Assembly: GCA_025350865.1 (NCBI GenBank)
Contig: JANXWZ010000136.1
Span: 1 to 53,697 of the forward strand
Source: Rhodanobacteraceae bacterium
GTDB taxonomy: Bacteria > Acidobacteriota > Terriglobia > Terriglobales > Acidobacteriaceae
Direction of reading: 5' to 3'
Length of the DNA: 53,697 bases
Shown: positions 8,269-15,647 of the stretch, in pieces
Numbering within the stretch: the stretch's first letter is position 1
How the letters are laid out: each line of letters begins with the position of its first letter
Program-made: the position numbers and the translations under genes
The notes under the pieces: model-generated
What the model was told of the DNA's origin: nothing
What the model saw: the letters and a program-made list of their open reading frames with translations, nothing else
Databases searched by the model: none

Positions 8269-8976
8269 GGCAATCTCGTCGAGGATCGCTTCGACAGCTT
8301 TCGCTGGATCGGCCGCCTGCGTGATCGGGCGGCCGACCACCAGCATCGACGCGCCGTCCGCAATGGCCGTCGCTGCAGTGGCAATGCGCCGCTGATCGCC
8401 CTCAGCTGACCCGGCCGGTCGAATTCCGGGAACGACCAGCAGGGGATCGCCTGGTAACGCGGTCCGAAGCTGGCGTGTTTCCGCCGACGAGCATACAAGG
8501 CCGTCAATTCCGGCGGCGGTGGCCAGGCGGGCGAGGCGTAGAACTTGGGTCGAGGGGTCGTCGGGGACGCCGGTCCCTGTCAGTTGGGCGGCGTCCATGC
8601 TGGTCAACACCGTCACGGCCACGAGACGCGGAGCGCCAGGAGTTGTTGCCGCAGCCTCAGCTGCCGCCGCCAGCATCGCAGATCCCCCGCTGGCGTGAAT
8701 CGTTAGCAGATTGGCCCCGTATTGGGAGGCTGAGCGGACCGCTCCGGCGACGGTGTTTGGAATGTCGTGGAGCTTCAGGTCGAGGAAGACATTCAAGCCG
8801 CGTTCGCGAAGTGAAGTAATGATAGAGCTTCCTGCTGCGAGATAAAGCTCAAGTCCCACTTTAACCCACAGGCATTGGCCCTGAAGCTCGTGAACATGGC
8901 GCAAGGCCAGGTCTGCGGAAGGGAAGTCAAGGGCTACAATCAGACGGTCGCGCGGGGTTTGGGGCGTCATGTGCAT
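8245..8976 (-). CDS. pyrF: Orotidine 5'-phosphate decarboxylase
   Basis: Converts OMP to UMP in the last step of pyrimidine synthesis. The 243-residue protein has the type-1 layout: LIVALDFPSADLAL at the N-terminus, VKVGLELY, the catalytic block DLKLHDIPNTV (D-x-K-x-x-D), TIHASGG, LVAVTVLTSMD, VVPGIRP and GASMLVVGRPIT for phosphate binding. A GGAAA stretch lies before the ATG; a second ATG is two codons in. It is divergent from thiD, with about 60 bases between them, and its 3' end overlaps the 3' end of the amidinotransferase-like gene. The assignment is secure. Confidence 0.95.
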   Translation of the reverse strand: MHMTPQTPRDRLIVALDFPSADLALRHVHELQGQCLWVKVGLELYLAAGSSIITSLRERGLNVFLDLKLHDIPNTVAGAVRSASQYGANLLTIHASGGSAMLAAAAEAAATTPGAPRLVAVTVLTSMDAAQLTGTGVPDDPSTQVLRLARLATAAGIDGLVCSSAETRQLRTALPGDPLLVVPGIRPAGSAEGDQRRIATAATAIADGASMLVVGRPITQAADPAKAVEAILDEIASACQLKV

Positions 8977-9038
8977 CGTATTTCCATGATATTCGTTGAA
9001 AGCCGCTGTAGCTGGGGAGAAAGCCTATCAAGACCATT

Positions 9039-9830
9039 TTGACCATTGCCGGGTTCGATCCTTCGTCGGGAGCAGGAGTTACGGCGGATTTGGCGGTGAT
9101 CGCGGCCCACGGGTACTTCGGCACTTCGGCAATTACTGCGCTGACGGTGCAGTCCACCATGGGTGTGCGGGGCGTCTATCCGGTTGCGTCGCCGGTTCTC
9201 GAAGCGACCCTCAACTGCCTTCAGGAGGACCTGCGTCCAAGTGGGATCAAGATCGGGATGCTAGAGAACTGGGAGAACGTTCGCGTCGTTGCGAAGTATT
9301 TGAGGCGCCTCCGGGATAGCGGTTCCGCGCCTCAAGTCGTCCTGGACCCGGTGATTCGGTCGAGTTCGGGGCGCGAGCTTCTGGACGCCGGCGGGTTGGA
9401 GGGGATGGAACGCGACCTGCTGCCGTTGGTCGACTGGGTAACTCCAAACCTTGACGAGTTGAGGATTCTTGCTGGAGTCGACGTCCCCACTGGCGACCAA
9501 ATTGAGACGGCGGTCGCGCTGCTGATGACACGGTACGATGGGCTCAACGTGGTAGCAACCGGCGGTCATCTGGCGGCGGCGGACGATTTCGTCGCGCTGG
9601 CCGATGGCCGCCGCGAGTGGATGCACGCGGAGATGATTGCCAGTCAAGCCACTCACGGTACGGGCTGTGCCTTCTCGACGGCGCTGGTCTGCGGCGTTGC
9701 CGAGGGCGGAGACGCGCTGGTTGCGGCCCGAAAGGCGAAGGAGTTTGTCGCGCAGGCTATCCGGCTGGCACCGGCTATCGGGCACGGCAAAGGCCCCATG
9801 AACCTGCGGTGGCCACTACAATCTCGGTGA
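9039..9830 (+). CDS. thiD: Hydroxymethylpyrimidine/phosphomethylpyrimidine kinase
   Basis: Phosphorylates HMP and HMP-phosphate in thiamine synthesis. Diagnostic parts are TIAGFDPSSGAGVTADL at the N-terminus, STMGVRGVYPV, VVLDPVI, TPNLDELRIL and the C-terminal THGTGCAFSTAL with the kinase-type Cys210. The start is uncertain. TTG at 9039 is the first standard start after the in-frame TAG at 9009, but it removes the first strand residues normally seen (about KTxLTIAG). A strong GGGGAGA box at 9014-9020 is ideally spaced for codon 9027, which is ATC. An ATC or ATT (9036) start, or a mutated ATG, is therefore possible. The function is secure, the start is not. Confidence 0.93.
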   Translation: MTIAGFDPSSGAGVTADLAVIAAHGYFGTSAITALTVQSTMGVRGVYPVASPVLEATLNCLQEDLRPSGIKIGMLENWENVRVVAKYLRRLRDSGSAPQVVLDPVIRSSSGRELLDAGGLEGMERDLLPLVDWVTPNLDELRILAGVDVPTGDQIETAVALLMTRYDGLNVVATGGHLAAADDFVALADGRREWMHAEMIASQATHGTGCAFSTALVCGVAEGGDALVAARKAKEFVAQAIRLAPAIGHGKGPMNLRWPLQSR

Positions 9831-9882
9831 GATGATGCGAAGGAGCGGCTCGCCGATAGGACATGGAGAGGGATTTCAAACC

Positions 9883-10185
9883 ATGTCGAATGTTTCGTTT
9901 CCAGAGCCTAAGTCACTCGATCGTTCATTGCGGAGGCGAGGAACCCTGGAGCAGGGTCGCGCGTTGGAGGCTCTGGGGCATGCCGTCGAATACCTGGTGG
10001 ACTCGCAACTGTTCCGGGTGGGAGAGGGCAATCCGCGGGACGATCACGAGGCGGTCCAGATCCTGATGCGTATGAGCCGCGCCGTGTTCGCCGAATGTCC
10101 GGAGGTGGTCAGCTTGCGACGGCGCATGCAACGCTGGTTCGTGAGCCGGTTAGCGGGTGTCGGAGAGGTCCCGGAGCGCGGCTAG
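9883..10185 (+). CDS. Small protein of unknown function between thiD and thiS
   Basis: About 100 residues from the ATG at 9883, which has GGAGAGGG about ten bases upstream. ATGs at 9832 and 9835 are in frame, and a TACAAT hexamer at 9817 could drive them. The sequence is helical and charged, with no signal peptide: an arginine-rich start (SLDRSLRRRGTLEQG), ALEALGHAVEYLVDSQLF, then ILMRMSRAVFAECPEV and a basic end (RRRMQRWFVSRL). I do not recognise a family. Its place inside a possible thiD-x-thiS unit is the only functional hint. Confidence 0.55.
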   Translation: MSNVSFPEPKSLDRSLRRRGTLEQGRALEALGHAVEYLVDSQLFRVGEGNPRDDHEAVQILMRMSRAVFAECPEVVSLRRRMQRWFVSRLAGVGEVPERG

Positions 10186-10244
10186 TTGGAAGGTTGAGTC
10201 AGGGTGTCCCGGATGCGATTGATCGCTGATAGCCTTAAGTGGAT

Positions 10245-10472
10245 ATGAGTTTGAAGTTGACCATCAATGGAGTGGCTCGGGAACTTGAAGCGCTGGAGTC
10301 TCCGGCAACGCTGACGGCTGTGGTGGAGTCACTTGGGCTGAAGTCCGATCGCATTGCGGTCGAACTGAACGGCGAGATTGCTCGACGGGACAGTTGGAGC
10401 GCGGCCGAGGTGAGGTCGGGGGATCGGCTGGAGGTCGTCCATTTCGTGGGCGGGGGATGCCTGCGTGTGTGA
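10245..10472 (+). CDS. thiS: Sulfur carrier protein ThiS with a four-residue C-terminal tail
   Basis: A ubiquitin-fold sulfur carrier of 75 residues for thiazole formation in thiamine synthesis. LTINGVARELE, VVESLGLKSDRIAVELNGEI and GDRLEVVHFVGGG match ThiS. In the family the protein ends with the Gly-Gly whose carboxylate is adenylated by ThiF. Here the GGG (69-71) is followed by CLRV before the TGA. The tail would need removal before activation, or this is a read-on caused by an indel. An in-frame GTG at 10239 is an alternative start. No thiG or thiF is nearby. Confidence 0.85.
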   Translation: MSLKLTINGVARELEALESPATLTAVVESLGLKSDRIAVELNGEIARRDSWSAAEVRSGDRLEVVHFVGGGCLRV

Positions 10473-10497
10473 GCTGGCGCTGAGGATCAGCGACTAT

Positions 10498-10508
10498 ACA
10501 TAATATGT
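10498..10508. promoter_or_regulatory. Inverted repeat in the leader of the dehydratase-lactonase pair
   Basis: ACATA-A-TATGT lies within the AT-richer start of the 234-base gap (10473-10706) before the enolase-superfamily gene. The gap holds no gene I can support. A TATACT hexamer further down (near 10592) could be a -10. Operator function is a guess. Confidence 0.3.
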
Positions 10509-10706
10509 GTTATCGGACGTTGCCCAGCAAAAGCAGGGCTCGGGGTTTGATCTGCATGTTGGCTGTATCGGCACGAACGCAGGGCTGTGTCTATACTTGG
10601 GGGCGGCGAAAAGGGCGCTGCGGACCAGTTACTGTCTTGCCCCTCCTGCACCAAACTAGAGCGATCCAACGCAATGCCATCGAGTTTCTAAGAGGAATGT
10701 GAATCT

Positions 10707-11945
10707 ATGAACCGGCGTACCTTCCTGAAGTCCTTGTCGGCTGCAACGATTGCAACTGCAACCAATTCGCTTCCTGCCTATGGCTCTGTTCCCAAGATGA
10801 AGGTGACCCGAATACGGGCCTATCTGCCTCCTAATCCCAGTGCGCTGCTTTATCAGAGCGATTTGGTGGTAACGATCGAGACCGACGCTGGTATTACCGG
10901 CATAGGCGAAGGTGGATCGAAAGATTTGCTGGGACCGGCCGCAGGCAGGTTGATTGGCCGGGATCCGCAGTATATCGAACGCTTATGGCAGGATATGAAC
11001 CGCTCTTTGTTCTACCCGGCGGGCCGGGAGCGCACCGACGCTATCGGTGCACTCGATATGGCCCTTTGGGACATTAAAGGCAAGGTCCAGAAACTTCCGG
11101 TACACGAGTTGCTCGGCGGTATGGTCCGCAACTATTGTGAGTGCTACTACACTGGCGGCACTATTCCAGGCGTCACCGGCGCCACGCCCATCAAGGAGCG
11201 GGCTCGGGCTGTAATCGAAGCGGGTTACCGAGGCTATCGGGTTGGAGCAGTAGACCTTCCGGCGAATACGACGTTCAACACGCGGGAGAGAGTCGATCAC
11301 CTGCGCGCGCAATGTGAGGCCGTCCGAGAAGGTGTCGGACCCGATGGCGACTGGCTCATCGACTTCCATCAGCGCTTCGAACTTCCCGACGCGATCCGCG
11401 GCTGCAACGAGATCGAAAGTCTGCGACCCTTCTTCGTAGAAGACCCGGTTCGAGCCGACGCCTTTCTGCAAGACCTCCCCATCCTGCGGAGCAAAGTCAA
11501 TGTTCCAATTGCTGCCGGTGAGGAGTGGGGTAACAAGTGGGACTTCAACACATTAATCGAACATCACGACATCGATTACGTTCGCGCAACGCTGCCGAAT
11601 GTCGGCGGCATCACCGAAATGCTTAAGATCGCCGCGCTCTGCGAAACGCATTTCGTGGGCATCACTCCGCACTTCACTGGTCCGATCGCGACCGCAGCCC
11701 TGGTCAACACGCTGGGCACTTTCTCGGGACCGGTACTGATGGAATACAACGCTCAAGGCCGCGACCTGCCGTATCTGCCAGCATGTGTCGATTTCAAGAA
11801 TGGAAAGTTGTACCCAAATGAGAGGCCCGGACTGGGAGTGGAACTGGACTACAAACACCTGACGCAGATTGCAGAGTTCACAGAGCCAAACAACGCGCGT
11901 GCCCAAACCTACTTCCGACCTGATGGCTCAATCACGAACTGGTAG
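10707..11945 (+). CDS. Tat-exported enolase-superfamily sugar-acid dehydratase (mandelate racemase/galactonate dehydratase type)
   Basis: A 412-residue enolase-superfamily enzyme that should dehydrate a sugar acid to a 2-keto-3-deoxy acid. The N-terminus NRRTFLKSL is a twin-arginine signal, so it is probably exported folded. The metal ligands can be seen: Asp219 in LIDFHQRFE, Glu245 in FVEDPVR and Glu272 in AAGEEWGNKW. His221 and His322 (TPHFTGPI) occupy the acid/base positions found in D-galactonate dehydratase-like members. A capping domain precedes (MKVTRIRAYLPP). An AGAGGAATG stretch precedes the ATG. The next gene follows after 13 bases. Exact substrate unknown; galactonate or gluconate-like acids fit. 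Confidence 0.82.
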   Translation: MNRRTFLKSLSAATIATATNSLPAYGSVPKMKVTRIRAYLPPNPSALLYQSDLVVTIETDAGITGIGEGGSKDLLGPAAGRLIGRDPQYIERLWQDMNRSLFYPAGRERTDAIGALDMALWDIKGKVQKLPVHELLGGMVRNYCECYYTGGTIPGVTGATPIKERARAVIEAGYRGYRVGAVDLPANTTFNTRERVDHLRAQCEAVREGVGPDGDWLIDFHQRFELPDAIRGCNEIESLRPFFVEDPVRADAFLQDLPILRSKVNVPIAAGEEWGNKWDFNTLIEHHDIDYVRATLPNVGGITEMLKIAALCETHFVGITPHFTGPIATAALVNTLGTFSGPVLMEYNAQGRDLPYLPACVDFKNGKLYPNERPGLGVELDYKHLTQIAEFTEPNNARAQTYFRPDGSITNW

Positions 11946-11958
11946 GTAATACGGCTTG

Positions 11959-13194
11959 ATGAAACCTGCACGAAGCATTGGCGCCATTCTTGTGATGACA
12001 ATACTCTTCCCTTGCACGGTCTTTGTGCGAGCACAAGCAGCCGTGGCTAAACCAGACCAGAACAGTGCCTCCTCAAAGAACTTCTTTCTCTACATCGGCA
12101 CGTTCATCGGCTCCACACCCGGCGGCCATCCAGACGGTAATCCCCAAAGCAAAGGCATCTACATGGCGCGGTTCAGTGCAGCGACTGGTGCGTTGAGTTC
12201 TCCGGCACTTGTGGCTGAGATTGCAAACCCTACGTTCCTAACGGTCTCGCCCGACCAACAATTTCTCTATGCCATCACCGAGACTGATCCGGAGGCCTTT
12301 GTCAGTTCTTATGCGATTGATCAGCTCACCGGCGGCCTGCGCCTGATCAATAGGGTTCCCACTGGAGGCTCGGGAACTGCATACCTCTCGCTGGATCGAA
12401 CGGGCCGGTTCATGCTGCTGGCGGATTACGGAAGCGCCAGCGTTACTGTGCTTCAGATCAATTCCGATCATTCTGTGGGAAGGCTGACGACGTTTGTTCA
12501 GCACTCCGCGCACCGTGGCGACGGTGGTGGAACGCCTCCTGTGGCCCGTCCCCACGCCGCCGTTGCTTCCCCGGATAACCGCTTTGTGGTCGTCCCGGAC
12601 CTGGGACTGAACAAGATCTTCATCTACAAGTTCGACGCCGAAACGGGCGTATTTGCCATCCCTGCTAAGGTCGTAGACGTTGGACCAGACGACGGCCCTC
12701 GCCACTTCCTCTTTTCTCCGGACGGAAGGTTTGGCTATATGATCGGCCAGAACTCAGGCAACGTGGAGGTGTTCCGGTGGGATCAGGCCGCGGGTACACT
12801 TTCGCCAGTGCAGACGGCCGGCTCGTTTCCTAATGGTCTCAACGCCTCCAACATGAGCGCGGAGGTTGGCATGACTCCCGATGGAAAGTTTCTTTATGAA
12901 TCGAACCGCCGCTCCCATGGTGCTTCCCATGAACCGGGGCCTGACAGCATCGTCGCCTACCGGGTGAATCAGACGACTGGAGCACTGACGAAGATTCAGG
13001 ACGTTGATATGGGAGGATCCATCCCGCGCTGTTTCTCGATCGATCCAACCGGTGGGTATATGGTTGTCGGCGGCCAGCAAACCAACCGAGTCGAGCTGTA
13101 CCGAATTGATCGCGAGAGTGGAACGCTATCGAATCCAGGTATATCGATTCCCGTGCATACTCCGGCGTGCATGCAGTTTGTTTCGGTTCAGTGA
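11959..13194 (+). CDS. Secreted lactonase-family beta-propeller protein
   Basis: A 411-residue exported protein of the 6-phosphogluconolactonase-like seven-bladed propeller family (COG2706, Pfam lactonase). After a signal peptide ending near VRAQA it shows FLYIGTFIG, GIYMARFSAATGALS, PTFLTVSPDQQFLYAITE, RPHAAVASPDNRFVVVPDLGLNKIFIYKFD, PRHFLFSPDGRFGYMI and PRCFSIDPTGGYMVVGGQ. These are repeated blades with family-typical SPD turns. ATG 11959 is preferred over TTG 11956. Only 13 bases separate it from the dehydratase, so the pair probably forms an operon: lactone opening plus sugar-acid dehydration, both outside the cytoplasm. Enzyme activity is not proven for most exported members. Confidence 0.82.
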   Translation: MKPARSIGAILVMTILFPCTVFVRAQAAVAKPDQNSASSKNFFLYIGTFIGSTPGGHPDGNPQSKGIYMARFSAATGALSSPALVAEIANPTFLTVSPDQQFLYAITETDPEAFVSSYAIDQLTGGLRLINRVPTGGSGTAYLSLDRTGRFMLLADYGSASVTVLQINSDHSVGRLTTFVQHSAHRGDGGGTPPVARPHAAVASPDNRFVVVPDLGLNKIFIYKFDAETGVFAIPAKVVDVGPDDGPRHFLFSPDGRFGYMIGQNSGNVEVFRWDQAAGTLSPVQTAGSFPNGLNASNMSAEVGMTPDGKFLYESNRRSHGASHEPGPDSIVAYRVNQTTGALTKIQDVDMGGSIPRCFSIDPTGGYMVVGGQQTNRVELYRIDRESGTLSNPGISIPVHTPACMQFVSVQ

Positions 13195-13277
13195 TGGCTA
13201 CTTTGTACATGCCAAAGGATTCCAGTTGCCTGGACTTCAGTTCCCTGGCCTGACTTCGGGGGTACCCGTTCCTGCAA

Positions 13278-13571
13278 TTGGCTGGAGCATGGATTGGCGG
13301 TTGGCGCGTCGTCCGGGAACGAGTGAAGCTGGCTGGGATTGACCGATTGGCAGCCCAGGATCTCCGCCGCATCCGCGCCCGGTCATGTCACGCAGCGGGA
13401 GTAGAGCTGGAGCAAATTCAGTTCCCTCTCGGGCACCGATCCGTGGAGACGATGGATCGGCGCCTCGGGTCACGACAGCGTTCTATGTCAGCCGTGAACG
13501 AAAGGATCGCGCATAAACCAGACACAGAACAAATCACCCTGAGAGGCGTCCGAGGATTCGCATCCCCATGA
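13278..13571 (+). pseudogene. Decayed tyrosine recombinase (site-specific integrase), C-terminal remnant
   Basis: Translation of this stretch shows the C-terminal end of the integrase type common in Acidobacteria: WRVVRERVKLAGIDRLAAQ, DLRRIRARSCHAAGVELEQIQ, LGHRSVETMDRRLG and RQRSMSAVNERI. The catalytic Arg (DLRR) and His (LGH) positions are kept. The position of the nucleophilic Tyr (family pattern TERYLG) reads DRRLG, and the normally conserved GG before ELEQIQ is VEL-disrupted. The N-terminal two thirds of the enzyme are absent; upstream DNA to 13195 codes for the end of the lactonase and shadows. It is a relic of a past integration event. Confidence 0.72.
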
Positions 13572-13976
13572 CCCCTATCGGCGAACGAGCCGTGCTGTCA
13601 CACGATCCGGATATCGGTGCACAGCATCTCGAACGCAATAGGACTTCCGCCTGCCCGAGGCAAGGAGCCACCCGCCGAACAATCTAGCCTGCTCGAGAGT
13701 GTAAGGACGCGACGGGTAGCGATGTCTATTGCGCGGAGCGAGTCTTGTTTAACAGGCGGTATAGCATAGCAACAGAATGAGGCCGACTGCCTATGACAAC
13801 ACGAAACGCCTTTCTTTCTGCGAACGAACTTCCGGTGATGGCTGATTCACTCACACAACACTTTCGCAAGGACCACGAATCAGGCCTTATTCTCATCAGA
13901 GCTTTATCCACCAAGCGTCCTATCAACCTTCGCCACGTCTGATAGGTGTCGGATCATCACGTAGAGGTAGCCGGAC
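13572..13976. other. Gene-poor stretch after the integrase relic
   Basis: About 400 bases with no gene I can support. One open frame of 49 codons (13793-13942, plus strand) has no ribosome binding site or recognisable motif. Base composition drifts lower in GC than its neighbours. It may be further debris of the mobile element. Confidence 0.4.
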
Positions 13977-15647
13977 TTGCGGTTCAATTCCCGACGGGGC
14001 GTCTTGTACTGTCTAGCGGTGTCCTTGATCGCCAGCGTCGCATGCCCCGTGTGCTTCGCACAGCTGGGCGGAGTTGGGAGCGCCAGCACCGCAGGTCAAG
14101 CCGGAACGACGACCGCAGCTCCGATTTCCCGAACCATCCGTGGACGCGTGACCAACGGGCCCGATGGCGCGGCGATTCCACGGGCGCTCGTTGCGCTCAA
14201 CTCGCGATCGGTTCTGACCGATTCCCAGGGACGATTTACGTTTCCAGACTTCACAGACCAGCAGGCCTACGCCACCCTGACCAAGCCAGGCTTCAGCCAG
14301 ACCCCCGACCAGCCGATGGGGATGGCACGGCAACGTTTGCCCAAGCTGGATGCAACGCTCGAGCTCAAGATGTATCCAGACGCCACCATCACCGGAACGG
14401 TCACCGGGCGCGATGGCTTGCCGCTGACTCATGTGCAGATTATTCTGCGACGCGCAGTGTTCTTCCAGAATGGTTGGCGATGGATTCCGGTCAATCCGAC
14501 CCAAACCGACCTGCACGGTGAATACCGCTTCCGTCAGCCGGCGGGTCGATTCCAGATCACTTTGGGGTACGTCGCACGATCTCAGGATACGGGCGAAGCC
14601 GTTCTGCCAGTATCGTTTCCATCCAATACCTCAACCAACGCCATGCCTTATTTCGAGGTTGCCAGCGGACAGGAACGGCGCATTGACCTACGGCCGACTA
14701 CCGGTCCCGTGTACCCAGTCCACTTGACTGTTGACGGGCAGGATACTGCGCGCGGCATACAGCTCACCGCGTCGACCTCCTCAGGCGAAAGGTTCCAGGT
14801 TCCGTCATCCTTGCAAGCTGGCGTGGGCCGCGTTTCCCTGCCGCTTGGCACCTATACTTTGCAGGCGCGAATCGAGAACCGCGACGTCAGCATGGAAGGA
14901 ACGACCCGTGTTGTGGTTACCGGCAAACCCACCGATGTGGCGGTGATTCACATGGAACCGGCAGCAATCGTTGCTGTCGAACTCGCCATCACTTCAGGGA
15001 GCTCATCGGCAGCGGCCCAGCCCAGCAGTATTCAAGATGGATCACAAACATCGACGGGACAGACAGTTGACCTGAGACAGTTAAACCTTCGGCTTCATAA
15101 TCTCTCAGAGTCTTCGTTGCCGGGGATGCAGGACGCTACGCCGCGAATGAACGAGACTAAGGCATACGAATTCCGCCTGTTTCCGGGCAGATACCGGTTG
15201 GAAGCTCTGGCGGTAGGGACCTGGTACGTGGAGACGGCTGTCTCAGGAGTCACGAATCTGATATCCAACGACCTGGTGATCTCGTCGGCGGGTTCGGGGA
15301 CCCCGGTACGCATTGTCGCCAACAACACCCAGGGTGCAGTCACGGTGACCGCCCCCATGCCGCCCGATGCCGAGAATGTCTATCTCTATCTGGTGCCCCG
15401 GGGTCCGAGCCTCGTGCCAATCAATCCGATTCCCTTTGGGATGAGCACTGATGCTGGGCCTGTGTCGGCGTCGACCCGCATTCCGGTCGGTTCGTATCTG
15501 GCCATCGCCACGACCCGCCAGATTCAGGATGACCTGCGAAACCCGGACGTTCTTTCCAGGTTCTCCGGAGGGAGTAAGGTCATCGAAGTGTCGACCAATG
15601 GAGTCACCACTGTGAACGTAGACATCGCGCAGGAGAAAGCTCCATGA
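13977..15647 (+). CDS. Secreted protein with carboxypeptidase-regulatory-like domain
   Basis: A 556-residue exported protein. The start is TTG, chosen because it gives a normal signal peptide (MRFNSRRGVLYCLAVSLIAS, cleavage near CFAQ) and has GAGG ten bases upstream. Residues about 52-125 form a CarboxypepD_reg-like beta-sandwich (TIRGRVTNGPDGAAIPRALV, SVLTDSQGRFTFPDF). A second related unit follows (ATITGTVTGRDGLPLTHVQI, TDLHGEYRFRQPAG). The rest is beta-rich with low-complexity linkers (SSGSSSAAAQPSS). No catalytic site is visible. Its stop overlaps the start of the next gene by four bases (ATGA), so they are translationally coupled. Function unknown; surface or periplasmic adhesion or scaffolding would fit. 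Confidence 0.75.
   Translation: MRFNSRRGVLYCLAVSLIASVACPVCFAQLGGVGSASTAGQAGTTTAAPISRTIRGRVTNGPDGAAIPRALVALNSRSVLTDSQGRFTFPDFTDQQAYATLTKPGFSQTPDQPMGMARQRLPKLDATLELKMYPDATITGTVTGRDGLPLTHVQIILRRAVFFQNGWRWIPVNPTQTDLHGEYRFRQPAGRFQITLGYVARSQDTGEAVLPVSFPSNTSTNAMPYFEVASGQERRIDLRPTTGPVYPVHLTVDGQDTARGIQLTASTSSGERFQVPSSLQAGVGRVSLPLGTYTLQARIENRDVSMEGTTRVVVTGKPTDVAVIHMEPAAIVAVELAITSGSSSAAAQPSSIQDGSQTSTGQTVDLRQLNLRLHNLSESSLPGMQDATPRMNETKAYEFRLFPGRYRLEALAVGTWYVETAVSGVTNLISNDLVISSAGSGTPVRIVANNTQGAVTVTAPMPPDAENVYLYLVPRGPSLVPINPIPFGMSTDAGPVSASTRIPVGSYLAIATTRQIQDDLRNPDVLSRFSGGSKVIEVSTNGVTTVNVDIAQEKAP

Noticed and set aside
13793..13942. A 49-codon plus-strand open frame in the gene-poor stretch after the integrase relic.
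   Set aside because: No ribosome binding site, no motif, and it lies in apparent debris of a mobile element.
13974..13996. GGTTCAATTCCCGAC looks like a tRNA T-arm.
   Set aside because: The flanking bases do not pair as a five-base stem and no anticodon arm lies nearby; it is the start of a secreted-protein gene.
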